NCBI RefSeq assembly: GCF_003598715.1
Contig: NZ_QZFU01000002.1
Location: forward strand, 1-38,600
Length of the DNA: 38,600 bases
Source of the DNA: Nocardia panacis
Lineage (GTDB): Bacteria; Actinomycetota; Actinomycetes; Mycobacteriales; Mycobacteriaceae
Reading direction: 5' to 3'
The number at the start of each line of letters is the position of its first letter. The stretch's first letter is position 1. The notes under the pieces were generated by a model. It worked only from the letters and a program-made list of their open reading frames with translations. It had not been told where the DNA came from and searched no databases. Shown in pieces: positions 24,061-31,383 of the stretch. Made by a program: the position numbers and the translations under genes.

Positions 24061-25275
24061 GTGAGGAGCCAGCCGCACGTACTCGGGATCGTGCTCGCCG
24101 GTGGCGAGGGCAAGCGCCTGTTCCCACTCACCGCGGACCGGGCCAAGCCCGCGGTTCCGTTCGGCGGGGCCTATCGGCTCATCGATTTCGTCCTCAGCAA
24201 TCTGGTCAACGCGGGCTATCTGCGGCTGTGCGTGCTGACCCAGTACAAATCCCATTCGCTGGACCGGCACATCTCCCAGACCTGGCGACTGTCCGGCTTC
24301 GCGGGCGAGTACATCACTCCCGTCCCGGCCCAGCAGCGGCTCGGACCGCGCTGGTACACCGGCAGCGCGGACGCGATCATGCAGTCGCTCAACCTGATCT
24401 TCGACGAGGACCCGGACTACATCGTCGTCTTCGGCGCGGACCACGTGTACCGGATGGATCCCGAGCAGATGGTGCAGCATCACATCGACTCCGGCGCGGG
24501 TGTGACGGTGGCGGGTATCCGGGTGCCGCGCAGCGAGGCGAGCGCGTTCGGCTGCATCGATACCGATGAGTCGGGCCGGATCACCCAATTCCTGGAGAAG
24601 CCGGCCCATCCGCCGGGCACCCCCGACGATCCGAATATGACCTTCGCCTCGATGGGCAATTACGTCTTCACCACCAAGGTGCTGGTGGATTCGATCCGGG
24701 CCGACGCCGACAATTCCGATTCCGATCACGATATGGGCGGCGACATCATCCCCAAGCTGGTGACCGAGGGGCAGGCCGGGGTCTACGACTTCGCCGACAA
24801 CGACGTGCCCGGCGCGACCGATCGGGACCGGGGCTACTGGCGCGATGTCGGGACCATCGACGCCTTCTACGCGGCGCATATGGATCTGGTCTCGGTGCAT
24901 CCGGTGTTCAACCTCTACAACCGGCACTGGCCGATTCGCGGCGCGGCGGAGAATCTGCCGCCCGCCAAATTCGCGCAGGGCGGGCTGGCCCAGGAGTGCA
25001 TTGTCGGGGCGGGCAGTATTTTGTCCGCGGCCACCGTGCGCAATTCGGTGCTCAGCGCCAATGTGCTCGTCGACGACGGCGCGACGGTGGAGGGCTGTGT
25101 CCTCATGCCCGGTGTGCGAATCGGACGCGGGGCGGTGGTGCGTCACGCAATTCTGGACAAGAACGTGGTGGTCGGCACGGGCGAGATCATCGGCGTCGAC
25201 CGGGGGCGCGATCGGGAGCGCTTCGCGGTGAGCAATGGCGGCGTGGTCACCGTCGGAAAAGGCGTGTGGGTCTAA
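24061..25275 (+). CDS. glgC: Glucose-1-phosphate adenylyltransferase (ADP-glucose pyrophosphorylase)
   Basis: A 404-residue enzyme that makes ADP-glucose from glucose-1-phosphate and ATP, the committed step to glycogen and maltose-1-phosphate. The nucleotidyl-transferase signature is [20 protein letters not shown] near residues 12-31. [37 protein letters not shown] and [12 protein letters not shown] follow. The C-terminal left-handed beta helix ([20 protein letters not shown]) ends with AVGKGVWV-like residues. GTG 24061 is preceded by a -10 box rather than a ribosome binding site. It is divergent from glgA across the repeat region. Confidence 0.95.
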   Translation: MRSQPHVLGIVLAGGEGKRLFPLTADRAKPAVPFGGAYRLIDFVLSNLVNAGYLRLCVLTQYKSHSLDRHISQTWRLSGFAGEYITPVPAQQRLGPRWYTGSADAIMQSLNLIFDEDPDYIVVFGADHVYRMDPEQMVQHHIDSGAGVTVAGIRVPRSEASAFGCIDTDESGRITQFLEKPAHPPGTPDDPNMTFASMGNYVFTTKVLVDSIRADADNSDSDHDMGGDIIPKLVTEGQAGVYDFADNDVPGATDRDRGYWRDVGTIDAFYAAHMDLVSVHPVFNLYNRHWPIRGAAENLPPAKFAQGGLAQECIVGAGSILSAATVRNSVLSANVLVDDGATVEGCVLMPGVRIGRGAVVRHAILDKNVVVGTGEIIGVDRGRDRERFAVSNGGVVTVGKGVWV

Positions 25276-25420
25276 TCACCCGAGTTTTCGATCGGAATGA
25301 TGCGGATGCCGCCGTACTTCGTTTCCAAAGCACGCTTTCGGTGATCGTGCGCGGTTTCGGCATACTTCCGGCAACGGCGGTGCTCGATCCGAGAATTTCG
25401 GAGATTTTCCGATGCGGGGC

Positions 25421-26053
25421 CTAACCGCGTGCGGCGCAGAGCAGTCCGTCGCCGACCGGAATGAGCACGCTGGTCAGGCCCGGATCCTCGGCGATGGCGC
25501 GGGTGGCGGCGCGCACCGCCATGGTGGCCGGATCGCGCTGGGCGCCATCGGGAACGCGCCCACCGAGCAGAGCGTTGTACAGCAGGATCGCGCCGCCCTC
25601 GCGCAGCAGCCGCACCGCCTGCTGCACATACTGCGGATGTTCGAGCGGCGCGGCATCGATGAAGACCAGGTCGTAGGCGCCGTCGGCGAGGCGGGGCAGC
25701 ACATCGAGGGCGCGACCGTTGATCAGGCGGGTGCGGGCGGGCGGGATATCGGCGGTGCGGAATGCCTCCTTGGCCGCGCGCTGATGCTCCGGTTCGGAGT
25801 CGATCGTGGTCAGGGTGCCGTCCTCGCGCATACCGTCGAGCAGCCACAGCCCGCTGATCCCCGCTCCGGTGCCCACCTCGACCACCGCCCGCGCGCCGAC
25901 GAGCTGGGCGTACATGCTCAGCAGCGCACCGACCGACGGCGGCACCGGGGCCGCGCCCAGTTCGGTGGCCCGCTCGCGCGCGCCGACCAGGATCTCGTCC
26001 TCGATCACGGACTCCTCCACATAGGCGAGGTTCCGCTCCAGATTCGATGCCAC
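25421..26053 (-). CDS. Class I SAM-dependent O-methyltransferase (Rv1220c homologue)
   Basis: A 210-residue enzyme of the catechol/caffeoyl-CoA O-methyltransferase fold. It shows [17 protein letters not shown] (SAM motif I), [18 protein letters not shown], the metal-binding [16 protein letters not shown] and [15 protein letters not shown]. The position where most relatives have a DN metal-ligand pair (LDNVL) reads YNALL, so the Asp is replaced. The natural substrate is unknown. GTG 26053 follows a TAGGCT -10 box by 7 nt. It is divergent from sigE, as in M. tuberculosis. Confidence 0.88.
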   Translation of the reverse strand: MASNLERNLAYVEESVIEDEILVGARERATELGAAPVPPSVGALLSMYAQLVGARAVVEVGTGAGISGLWLLDGMREDGTLTTIDSEPEHQRAAKEAFRTADIPPARTRLINGRALDVLPRLADGAYDLVFIDAAPLEHPQYVQQAVRLLREGGAILLYNALLGGRVPDGAQRDPATMAVRAATRAIAEDPGLTSVLIPVGDGLLCAARG

Positions 26054-26060
26054 GCCTAGA

Positions 26061-26066
26061 AGCCTA
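26061..26066 (-). promoter_or_regulatory. -10 element (TAGGCT), leaderless start
   Basis: On the minus strand TAGGCT ends 7 nt before the GTG of the O-methyltransferase gene. It supports this start over upstream in-frame codons. Confidence 0.6.
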
Positions 26067-26348
26067 ATGGGCGCAGCCGGCGAAGCCGGTCCGAAAACAC
26101 CCCGCATGGCCGGAGCGAATGCGGAGGCAGGCCCTGGGGCAGCGGCGGCGTACGGGCGGTAATCAGCTCCGCCGGTCGTGCGCGGGAATGTCGCGACGAC
26201 CGGTGTGCCGCGGCGGCGGAAACCGGTTCGGACCTCCCGGCAGCCGACGGGCAACCCCGGAAAATCGGTTGCCGCGCACAGCACGATTGGGCAACGTGAG
26301 GTTACGAATTCCGGCGTCGCGGCGATGTTCCCGGTGGCGGCATCGGAA
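26067..26348. other. Upstream part of the sigE control region
   Basis: No gene is supported between the divergent O-methyltransferase promoter and the sigE regulatory sites. Open frames here are shadows. A short GCCGGC-GAA-GCCGGT hairpin lies at about 26079-26093. Confidence 0.4.
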
Positions 26349-26367
26349 TTCTCAGGTGTCCCTCAGG
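26349..26367 (+). promoter_or_regulatory. MprA-box-like 19-bp direct repeat upstream of sigE
   Basis: TTCTCAGG (26349-26356), a 3-nt spacer TGT and CCCTCAGG (26360-26367) form an 8-3-8 direct repeat with an 11-bp period. As I recall, the mycobacterial MprA box is described as two loosely conserved 8-bp direct repeats with a 3-bp spacer, and MprAB directly controls sigE there. The site lies about 80 bp upstream of the ECF-type promoter. Confidence 0.65.
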
Positions 26368-26445
26368 ATCTCCATATCCCGGCCATATCGGGACAGGAAA
26401 GAGTTGGCACAACGCAAGACCAGTCGACCGATACGGGTCGAACGC

Positions 26446-26472
26446 GGGAACAACGCCATAGGACATGTCGTT
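26446..26472 (+). promoter_or_regulatory. ECF-type promoter of sigE (GGGAAC-N17-CGTT)
   Basis: GGGAAC (26446-26451) and CGTT (26469-26472) are separated by 17 bp, the pattern recognised by SigE/SigH-like ECF factors in mycobacteria. Transcription would start near 26479. That lies downstream of the in-frame ATG at 26465 and so argues for initiation at 26558. Confidence 0.65.
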
Positions 26473-26557
26473 GACTCCCGTACGACGGTGGTTCGTCGAT
26501 CCGAACCGCGGTCATGTTCGGCCGCGACGGTCCCGAGTAGGAGGTAGCCCCATCCAC

Positions 26558-27235
26558 ATGGTCGATGCGGCACACGAATACGCCACCCTGCCCAACCCCG
26601 CCGTGACGAACCCGGCCCTCCCGGATGCGGCGGGCGCGATGGAGGACGAGCTGACCGGCACCGCGGCCTTCGACGCCACGGGCGACAGGGCGGTCATGCC
26701 CACCTGGGACGAGCTGGTCCGCGAACACGCCGACCGGGTCTACCGGTTGGCCTACCGTCTGTCCGGCGACGCGCAGGACGCCGAGGATCTCACCCAGGAG
26801 ACGTTCATCCGGGTGTTCCGGTCCCTGTCGAACTACCAGCCGGGCACCTTCGAGGGCTGGTTGCATCGCATCACCACCAATCTGTTCCTGGATATGGTGC
26901 GGCGACGCAATCGGATCCGGATGGAAGCCCTCCCCGAGGACTACGACCGGGTGCCCGCCGAAGGTCCCGGCCCCGAGCAGGCCTATCACGACGCCCGCCT
27001 GGATCCGGACCTGCAATCGGCACTGGACTCGCTCGCGCCGGAGTTCCGCGCCGCGGTGGTGCTCTGCGATATCGAAGGTTTGTCCTACGAGGAGATCGGG
27101 GCCACGCTCGGGGTCAAACTCGGCACCGTGCGCAGCCGGATCCACCGCGGCCGCCAAGCGCTGCGCGACTACCTTGCGCATAATGGAGTTGAGCAGCGCT
27201 TCGCCACAGCGGTTTCCGGTCTGGACGAGCACTGA
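26558..27235 (+). CDS. sigE: ECF RNA polymerase sigma factor SigE
   Basis: 225 residues from the ATG at 26558, which has AGGAGGT about 12 nt upstream. An in-frame ATG at 26465 would add 31 residues but lies before the predicted ECF start site. Sigma region 2 covers about 45-115 ([50 protein letters not shown]). Region 4 covers about 145-205 ([40 protein letters not shown]). Identity to mycobacterial SigE is very high over the core. It directs the envelope-stress response and is followed by its anti-sigma factor, a periplasmic protease and tatB. Upstream sites suggest control by MprA and by an ECF sigma, perhaps itself. Confidence 0.95.
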   Translation: MVDAAHEYATLPNPAVTNPALPDAAGAMEDELTGTAAFDATGDRAVMPTWDELVREHADRVYRLAYRLSGDAQDAEDLTQETFIRVFRSLSNYQPGTFEGWLHRITTNLFLDMVRRRNRIRMEALPEDYDRVPAEGPGPEQAYHDARLDPDLQSALDSLAPEFRAAVVLCDIEGLSYEEIGATLGVKLGTVRSRIHRGRQALRDYLAHNGVEQRFATAVSGLDEH

Positions 27236-27313
27236 GGCTAGTGTCGGTCGGTCGTCGGGTTCCCGGCGGCGACGAAGACAGTGGATCAGGTCGGTTGGAA
27301 GGGTGAGCACCGA

Positions 27314-27700
27314 ATGAGTGGCGACTTCAGCACGTCCGGTCGTCGTCCGCGCTTCCGCCCCACCGAACATCTGGCCAGCGAGGCGATCGCGGCCTACGTG
27401 GACGGCGAACTGCGGATGAACGCTTACCTGCGCGCCGCCCAGCATCTTTCGCAGTGCCCGGAATGCGCGGCCGAGGTCGAGGCCCAGCAGCAGGCCCGCA
27501 TCGCGCTGCGCCGGGCCGCCCAGGTCGCGGTGCCCACCAGCCTGCACGACAGCCTGACCCGCATCCCGCTGGCCGAACTGCCCGGCGGAGCCAGCGCGGC
27601 GGCCGAGACCGGACGCGAGAATCCGCGCAATGACGCGGTTTTCAGCTTTCTGAGCGAATCCTTCACCGCGACCCGGTGGACCAACTGGTGGCGCAAGTAG
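27314..27700 (+). CDS. rseA: Zinc-containing anti-sigma factor RseA
   Basis: A 128-residue cytoplasmic protein. The ZAS motif HxxxCxxC is at His44, Cys48 and Cys51 (HLSQCPEC). The helix before it starts SEAIAAYVDGELRMNAYLRA, the usual anti-sigma fold. There is no membrane helix, in line with mycobacterial RseA, which binds SigE through the ZAS domain and is removed by regulated proteolysis. The C-terminus is Trp-rich (TRWTNWWRK). The ATG at 27314 has GGAAGGGTG upstream. Its stop codon TAG forms the first half of the htrA -10 box. Confidence 0.92.
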   Translation: MSGDFSTSGRRPRFRPTEHLASEAIAAYVDGELRMNAYLRAAQHLSQCPECAAEVEAQQQARIALRRAAQVAVPTSLHDSLTRIPLAELPGGASAAAETGRENPRNDAVFSFLSESFTATRWTNWWRK

Positions 27701-27703
27701 AGT
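27698..27703 (+). promoter_or_regulatory. -10 element (TAGAGT) of htrA overlapping the rseA stop codon
   Basis: TAGAGT begins with the rseA stop codon TAG and ends 7 nt before the htrA GTG. htrA can therefore be transcribed leaderlessly and separately from sigE-rseA. Confidence 0.55.
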
Positions 27704-27710
27704 TTGGCGC

Positions 27711-29270
27711 GTGAGCACCGAATCGACGAATAGCGGATCGGCCGAAACCCCGGACGGCGTCCGGAACGGCCACGCGGATTCGGGGGCCGACAGGGGGAAC
27801 CTGAGGCCGCCCGACGCTCCCGTTCTTGGGCCGCGCCCGGTCTATCGACCGCATGTCGACACCCATACGGCGCGCGCGTTCCGTCGCCCGTCGGGTCAGG
27901 CCGGTTCGTTCGCCGACCGGTCGCCCAGTGCCAATGGTTCGCGGCCCGCCGCGTCGACGCAGGTGGTCAGCGGCCCGCCGGATGCGGTGCTGGCCGAGGC
28001 GTTCCGCCGCCCCGAGGGTTCCACCGAACTGTTGCAGCGCGATCCCGACGCACTCGATTCCAGTGCCGCCGCCGCGACCCCGGCCGATCCGTGGCGCGAT
28101 CCGGAGTCGGCGGCGCGGTTGGGCGCGCCCGCCGTGCCGACGCCGCGCCAGGGGGAATTGCCCTCGGCGCACAAGTTGTCCGCGCGGGAGGTGCTGTTCG
28201 GTTCGCGGGTCGCGCCCAAGGCGCTGGCGCTGCTGGCGGTCTTGGCGCTGGCGCTCGGCCTGGTGGGTGGGCTGGTCGGCCGGTTGACGGCGGAGCCCGG
28301 CAATACCTTCACCTCGCGCAAGGTCACCCTCTCGCAGGACGGCGGGCAGGAGCGTCCGCACAACCAGATCGTCAAGGTGGCCAACGCGGTCCAGCCCTCG
28401 GTGGTCACCATCCGCACCACTGTCGGCGAGAATGGCGCGACCGGTTCGGGCGTGGTCATCGACGGTGCGGGCTATATCGTCACCAACAATCATGTGGTCT
28501 CGATGGCCGCCCAGGACAAGACCGGTAAAGCCTTGATCCAGGTGGTCTTCTCCGATGGCGCCAAGACCCCCGCGCATATCGTGGGCCGCGACCCGAAGAC
28601 GGACTTGGCCGTCATCAAGGTCGAGGTCAAGAATCTGACCGTCATCCAGTTGGCCAAATCCGGGGATGTGCAGGTCGGCGACGATGTGATCGCGCTGGGC
28701 TCACCGCTGGGTCTGAGCAAGACCGTCACCTCGGGCATCGTCAGCGCCCTGCACCGTCCGGTCAAACTGTCCGGGGAGGGCAGCGATACCAATGCGGTGA
28801 TCGACGCGGTGCAGACCGACGCCTCCATCAATCCGGGCAATTCCGGTGGCGCGCTGGTGGATCTGGAAGGTCGACTGATCGGTATCAATTCCGCCATTCG
28901 CAGCGAGACCGGCGGTTCGGTCGGCCTCGGTTTCGCGATTCCGGTGGATGTGGCCACCGAGGTGGCGCAGACACTGATCCGCAGCGGGCAGATGCACCAC
29001 GCGATGATCGGTATCAGCGCCCGCTCCAAGGCGGTCGCCAATGATGTCATGAGCGGGGCCGCGGTGGCCGATGTGTCGCCGGGCAGTCCGGCGGCCAAGG
29101 TGGGTATCGCCGAGGGCGATGTCATCGTGAAGGTGGGCGATCGGGAGGTCACCAGCCCCGAGGAACTCACGGTCGCGGTGCAGGCGCGCAAGATCGGCGA
29201 GACGGTGAATGTGCAGTTGATCCGCGATGGCCGCCAGGTAGACGTGCCGGTCACGCTCGAATCCGACTGA
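27711..29270 (+). CDS. htrA: Membrane-anchored HtrA-family serine protease with PDZ domain
   Basis: A 519-residue protein. An unusually long, disordered cytoplasmic N-terminus (1-165, Pro/Ser/Ala-rich) precedes one membrane helix (about 170-191). The trypsin-like protease domain carries the full triad: His261 (TNNHVV), Asp298 (KTDLAVIK) and Ser378 (GNSGGAL). One PDZ domain (about 430-515: VSPGSPAAKVGIAEGDVIVK) ends the chain. It degrades or refolds damaged extracytoplasmic proteins. In M. tuberculosis the homologue Rv1223 lies in the same sigE-rseA-htrA-tatB order and acts in wall-linked stress control. Confidence 0.95.
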   Translation: MSTESTNSGSAETPDGVRNGHADSGADRGNLRPPDAPVLGPRPVYRPHVDTHTARAFRRPSGQAGSFADRSPSANGSRPAASTQVVSGPPDAVLAEAFRRPEGSTELLQRDPDALDSSAAAATPADPWRDPESAARLGAPAVPTPRQGELPSAHKLSAREVLFGSRVAPKALALLAVLALALGLVGGLVGRLTAEPGNTFTSRKVTLSQDGGQERPHNQIVKVANAVQPSVVTIRTTVGENGATGSGVVIDGAGYIVTNNHVVSMAAQDKTGKALIQVVFSDGAKTPAHIVGRDPKTDLAVIKVEVKNLTVIQLAKSGDVQVGDDVIALGSPLGLSKTVTSGIVSALHRPVKLSGEGSDTNAVIDAVQTDASINPGNSGGALVDLEGRLIGINSAIRSETGGSVGLGFAIPVDVATEVAQTLIRSGQMHHAMIGISARSKAVANDVMSGAAVADVSPGSPAAKVGIAEGDVIVKVGDREVTSPEELTVAVQARKIGETVNVQLIRDGRQVDVPVTLESD

Positions 29271-29291
29271 ACCGGGCCGGGTCGGTCCGGG

Positions 29292-29297
29292 TAGCCT
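29292..29297 (+). promoter_or_regulatory. -10 element (TAGCCT), leaderless start of tatB
   Basis: TAGCCT ends 6 nt before the GTG at 29304, giving tatB its own promoter besides read-through from htrA. Confidence 0.6.
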
Positions 29298-29303
29298 GGA
29301 TCC

Positions 29304-29723
29304 GTGTTCAGCAATATCGGCTGGAGCGAGATGATGATCCTGCTCATCGCCGCCCTCGTCATCCTCGGCCCCGAGCGCCTGCCCGGCGCGGTGCGCTGGA
29401 CCACGCGTTCCCTGCGCCAGGTGCGCGACTACGCGAGCGGGGCGACCACGCAGCTCAAGCAGGAACTCGGCCCCGAATTCGAGGATCTGCGCAAGCCGCT
29501 GGCCGACCTGAACGAACTGCGCAGTATGAATCCGCGCACCATGGTGACCAAACACCTTCTCAACGGCGATGATTCGCTGCTGCGCGATCTGGAGAGCCAG
29601 TTGCCCAACCATTCCGACGTCTATGGCGGCGGTCCCGGTGCGGCGCAGCAGTATCCGATGCCCACCCCGCAGAAACCGTTGGAGCGCAACGAACGTCCGC
29701 CGATCGATACCGACGCGACCTGA
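29304..29723 (+). CDS. tatB: Sec-independent translocase protein TatB
   Basis: A 139-residue protein with the TatA/B layout. A short N-terminal membrane helix (about 8-20: [18 protein letters not shown]) with the Glu and Pro hinge is followed by an amphipathic helix ([18 protein letters not shown]). A long charged C-terminal region distinguishes it from TatA. It forms the Tat receptor complex with TatC for folded twin-arginine substrates. The molybdopterin oxidoreductase at the left of the window is a possible client. The position after sigE-rseA-htrA matches M. tuberculosis Rv1224. Confidence 0.93.
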   Translation: MFSNIGWSEMMILLIAALVILGPERLPGAVRWTTRSLRQVRDYASGATTQLKQELGPEFEDLRKPLADLNELRSMNPRTMVTKHLLNGDDSLLRDLESQLPNHSDVYGGGPGAAQQYPMPTPQKPLERNERPPIDTDAT

Positions 29724-29775
29724 GCTTCCACGCCTTTCGTCAACTGGGCTAGACGCATGCGGGTGTCGAGCTGTC

Positions 29776-29781
29776 TAGACT
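29776..29781 (+). promoter_or_regulatory. -10 element (TAGACT), leaderless start
   Basis: TAGACT ends 6 nt before the ATG at 29788, and no ribosome binding site is visible. Confidence 0.6.
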
Positions 29782-29787
29782 TCGCAC

Positions 29788-30645
29788 ATGTCGGCCGATG
29801 ACGTGGCGCGGGTTTTCGCGATCGAGGACAAGGTCGAGCGACTGAAAGCGGCCACCGAGGGGGTGGCGGCGGCCCAGCAGACCATCAACGAGCTCACCCG
29901 GATCAGGCGAGCGGTGATCCGCGAACTACACGCGGAGGGTTGGACTTTCGCGCGGATCGGCGCGGCGGCGGGCCTATCGCGCGCCCGGATCCACCAGGTG
30001 AGCACCCAGGGTCCCGCACCGGAGGGACTGTTCTTCGGGCACGGCGCGCTGACCGTCGTCGCGCCGGAGGCACGGGCGGGTCGCACGATCGGCGCTCCGG
30101 ATCCCACGGCGGCCCCGCGCCTGGTGGAGCTGCTACGCGAATTGGGTTTCACGGTCGGCACCGAACATTTCCTGCCGGGCCGCCCGGTGGATCTGAATCG
30201 GGACGGGTTGATCGTGCTCGGCGGTCCCGAGCTCTCGCCGAGTCTGCGTCAGTTGATCGTGGCCGATCCCAGGTTGCGGCGCGCGGTGGCCAGGGCCGGG
30301 GATGTGCGGCGCGGCATCGAGGACAGGGCGGCCCGCCGGGTGTATCGGCCCGCCGGTCCGGATCCGCACGATATCGCCTATCTGGCGCGGCTGCCGCGTC
30401 CGGATGGCCGCGGCACCGTCCTGCTCATCGATGGCCTGCATCCGCCCGGATCGCTCGGTGCGATCCGCCTGCTGGCCACCCGCCTGGCCACGCTGCACGA
30501 GCGGGCCGCCAACCACCTGTTCTCGGTGCTGATCGCGGTGCGCTACGACCGCAATTCCGGCGAACCGGTGGACACTGATCTGCTGACCCCGGTGTATCGA
30601 CACGATCTGGTCGACGCGCGCACCGCCCTGCGCCCCCGCCGCTGA
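29788..30645 (+). CDS. HTH protein with conserved C-terminal domain of unknown function
   Basis: A 285-residue protein. Residues 12-45 form a helix or coiled coil rich in Ala, Glu and Arg. Residues 43-72 form a sigma-4/Xre-like helix-turn-helix (ELHAEGWTFARIGAAAGLSR, ARIHQV). The C-terminal domain (about 100-275) contains LNRDGLIVLGGPELSPSLRQ, a Rossmann-like start, then DIAYLARLPRPDGRGTVLLI and GLHPPGSLGAIRLLATRLA. This C-terminal module recurs in actinobacterial regulators, but its ligand or activity is not known to me. It is probably a DNA-binding sensor. The dyad upstream of the next gene could be its target (inference). Confidence 0.65.
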   Translation: MSADDVARVFAIEDKVERLKAATEGVAAAQQTINELTRIRRAVIRELHAEGWTFARIGAAAGLSRARIHQVSTQGPAPEGLFFGHGALTVVAPEARAGRTIGAPDPTAAPRLVELLRELGFTVGTEHFLPGRPVDLNRDGLIVLGGPELSPSLRQLIVADPRLRRAVARAGDVRRGIEDRAARRVYRPAGPDPHDIAYLARLPRPDGRGTVLLIDGLHPPGSLGAIRLLATRLATLHERAANHLFSVLIAVRYDRNSGEPVDTDLLTPVYRHDLVDARTALRPRR

Positions 30646-30708
30646 CCGCGCGTTTGTTTCATCCGTGTTTCACGGGTGTGACGTGCAGTTTTAGGCGACG
30701 ATTCCGGC

Positions 30709-30726
30709 ATAACGGTACGATAACGG
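30709..30726 (+). repeat. ATAACGG direct repeat with an 11-bp period
   Basis: ATAACGG at 30709-30715 and 30720-30726 is separated by TACG, one helical turn apart, in the promoter-proximal gap. This layout suits a dimeric regulator binding on one DNA face. Confidence 0.45.
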
Positions 30727-30754
30727 GGTGCGGGCCGCGCTTGCACTGGGAGCG

Positions 30755-30774
30755 CTTCAGCCGGAATGCTGAAG
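30755..30774. promoter_or_regulatory. Dyad CTTCAGC-N6-GCTGAAG, candidate operator
   Basis: A perfect 7-bp inverted repeat, 6 bp upstream of a TAGATT -10 box, so it covers the -35/spacer region of the next gene. It could be an operator or a hairpin. The upstream HTH protein is a candidate binder. Confidence 0.5.
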
Positions 30775-30780
30775 TAGCTC

Positions 30781-30786
30781 TAGATT
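30781..30786 (+). promoter_or_regulatory. -10 element (TAGATT)
   Basis: TAGATT matches TANNNT and would start transcription near 30793-30795. That leaves a short leader before the TTG at 30811. Confidence 0.45.
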
Positions 30787-30810
30787 TGCTGAACGTGAGT
30801 AGGTGGAGTC

Positions 30811-31383
30811 TTGTATTCGTCGTCGACAGCCCATGACCGCGCGTTCCGCGCACCCGAGCGACCCGAGGTTCCCGAGTTCGGCACCGTCACCGGCGATCTC
30901 CCGTCCGACACCCCCATGATCACCACCCATCGCGTCACCTACAGCGACCGACTCAAGGTCTTCATCGGACCGAGCGAGACCGTGCAGAACTTCCTGCGCC
31001 CGCTGCGCCGACTCGACGGCCACGACCGGTACTCGCTGTGCATGACCCGCCTGCCCGCGCCCATGCGTTCGCGCGATATCCCGACCACCCCGATCACCGA
31101 TCGCGGCACCGACTATCTGCACTGCATGGGTTCGGTCGACGGACTCATCCTCGAGTTGCGCACCACCGTCGACGGACACCCCTACCAGTGCCTGCTCGGC
31201 AGCGGTTCCCTCCATTCCGACGCACCCACCGTCCACATCTGCGCCGAACCCGGACAGCGCCCGGTCGAGGTGTATCCGGACGAGGTGTTCACCGCCGAAC
31301 AGGCGGCCGAGATCTTCACCACCTACTACCGCACCGGCGAGGTCCCCCTGGATCTGACCCGCCGCGAGTGGGTGCTGCGATGA
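30811..31383 (+). CDS. Uncharacterised 190-residue protein
   Basis: The family was not recognised. A soluble, cytoplasmic-looking alpha/beta protein with no signal peptide or membrane helix. Conserved-looking segments are VTYSDRLKVFIGPSETVQNF, a Cys/Met-rich DRYSLCMTRLPAPMRSRD, DYLHCMGSVDGLILELRTTV and a C-terminal YPDEVFTAEQAAEIFTTYYR. The last is vaguely like Imm1-type immunity proteins (weak, no weight placed on it). The TTG at 30811 follows GGTGGAG very closely. The only other in-frame start is ATG 30916, and an in-frame stop lies upstream. It overlaps the next gene by 4 nt. Confidence 0.6.
   Translation: MYSSSTAHDRAFRAPERPEVPEFGTVTGDLPSDTPMITTHRVTYSDRLKVFIGPSETVQNFLRPLRRLDGHDRYSLCMTRLPAPMRSRDIPTTPITDRGTDYLHCMGSVDGLILELRTTVDGHPYQCLLGSGSLHSDAPTVHICAEPGQRPVEVYPDEVFTAEQAAEIFTTYYRTGEVPLDLTRREWVLR

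Noticed and set aside
22561..25146. An 861-residue open frame continuing from glgA through glgC on the minus strand
   Set aside because: The part beyond 23991 is the antisense of glgC, with shadow-frame composition. Only the section up to 23991 could be a GlgA extension.
26465..26557. N-terminal 31 residues of SigE from the ATG at 26465
   Set aside because: Not excluded, but the ECF-type promoter places the transcription start downstream of this ATG, and the 26558 ATG has a ribosome binding site. The extension is Arg-rich and unlike the mycobacterial SigE N-terminus.
27303..27723. The 13-mer GTGAGCACCGAAT occurs both just before rseA and at the htrA start
   Set aside because: The first copy opens only a very short frame that stops at the rseA ATGA. 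A single shared 13-mer is most likely coincidence or local codon similarity.
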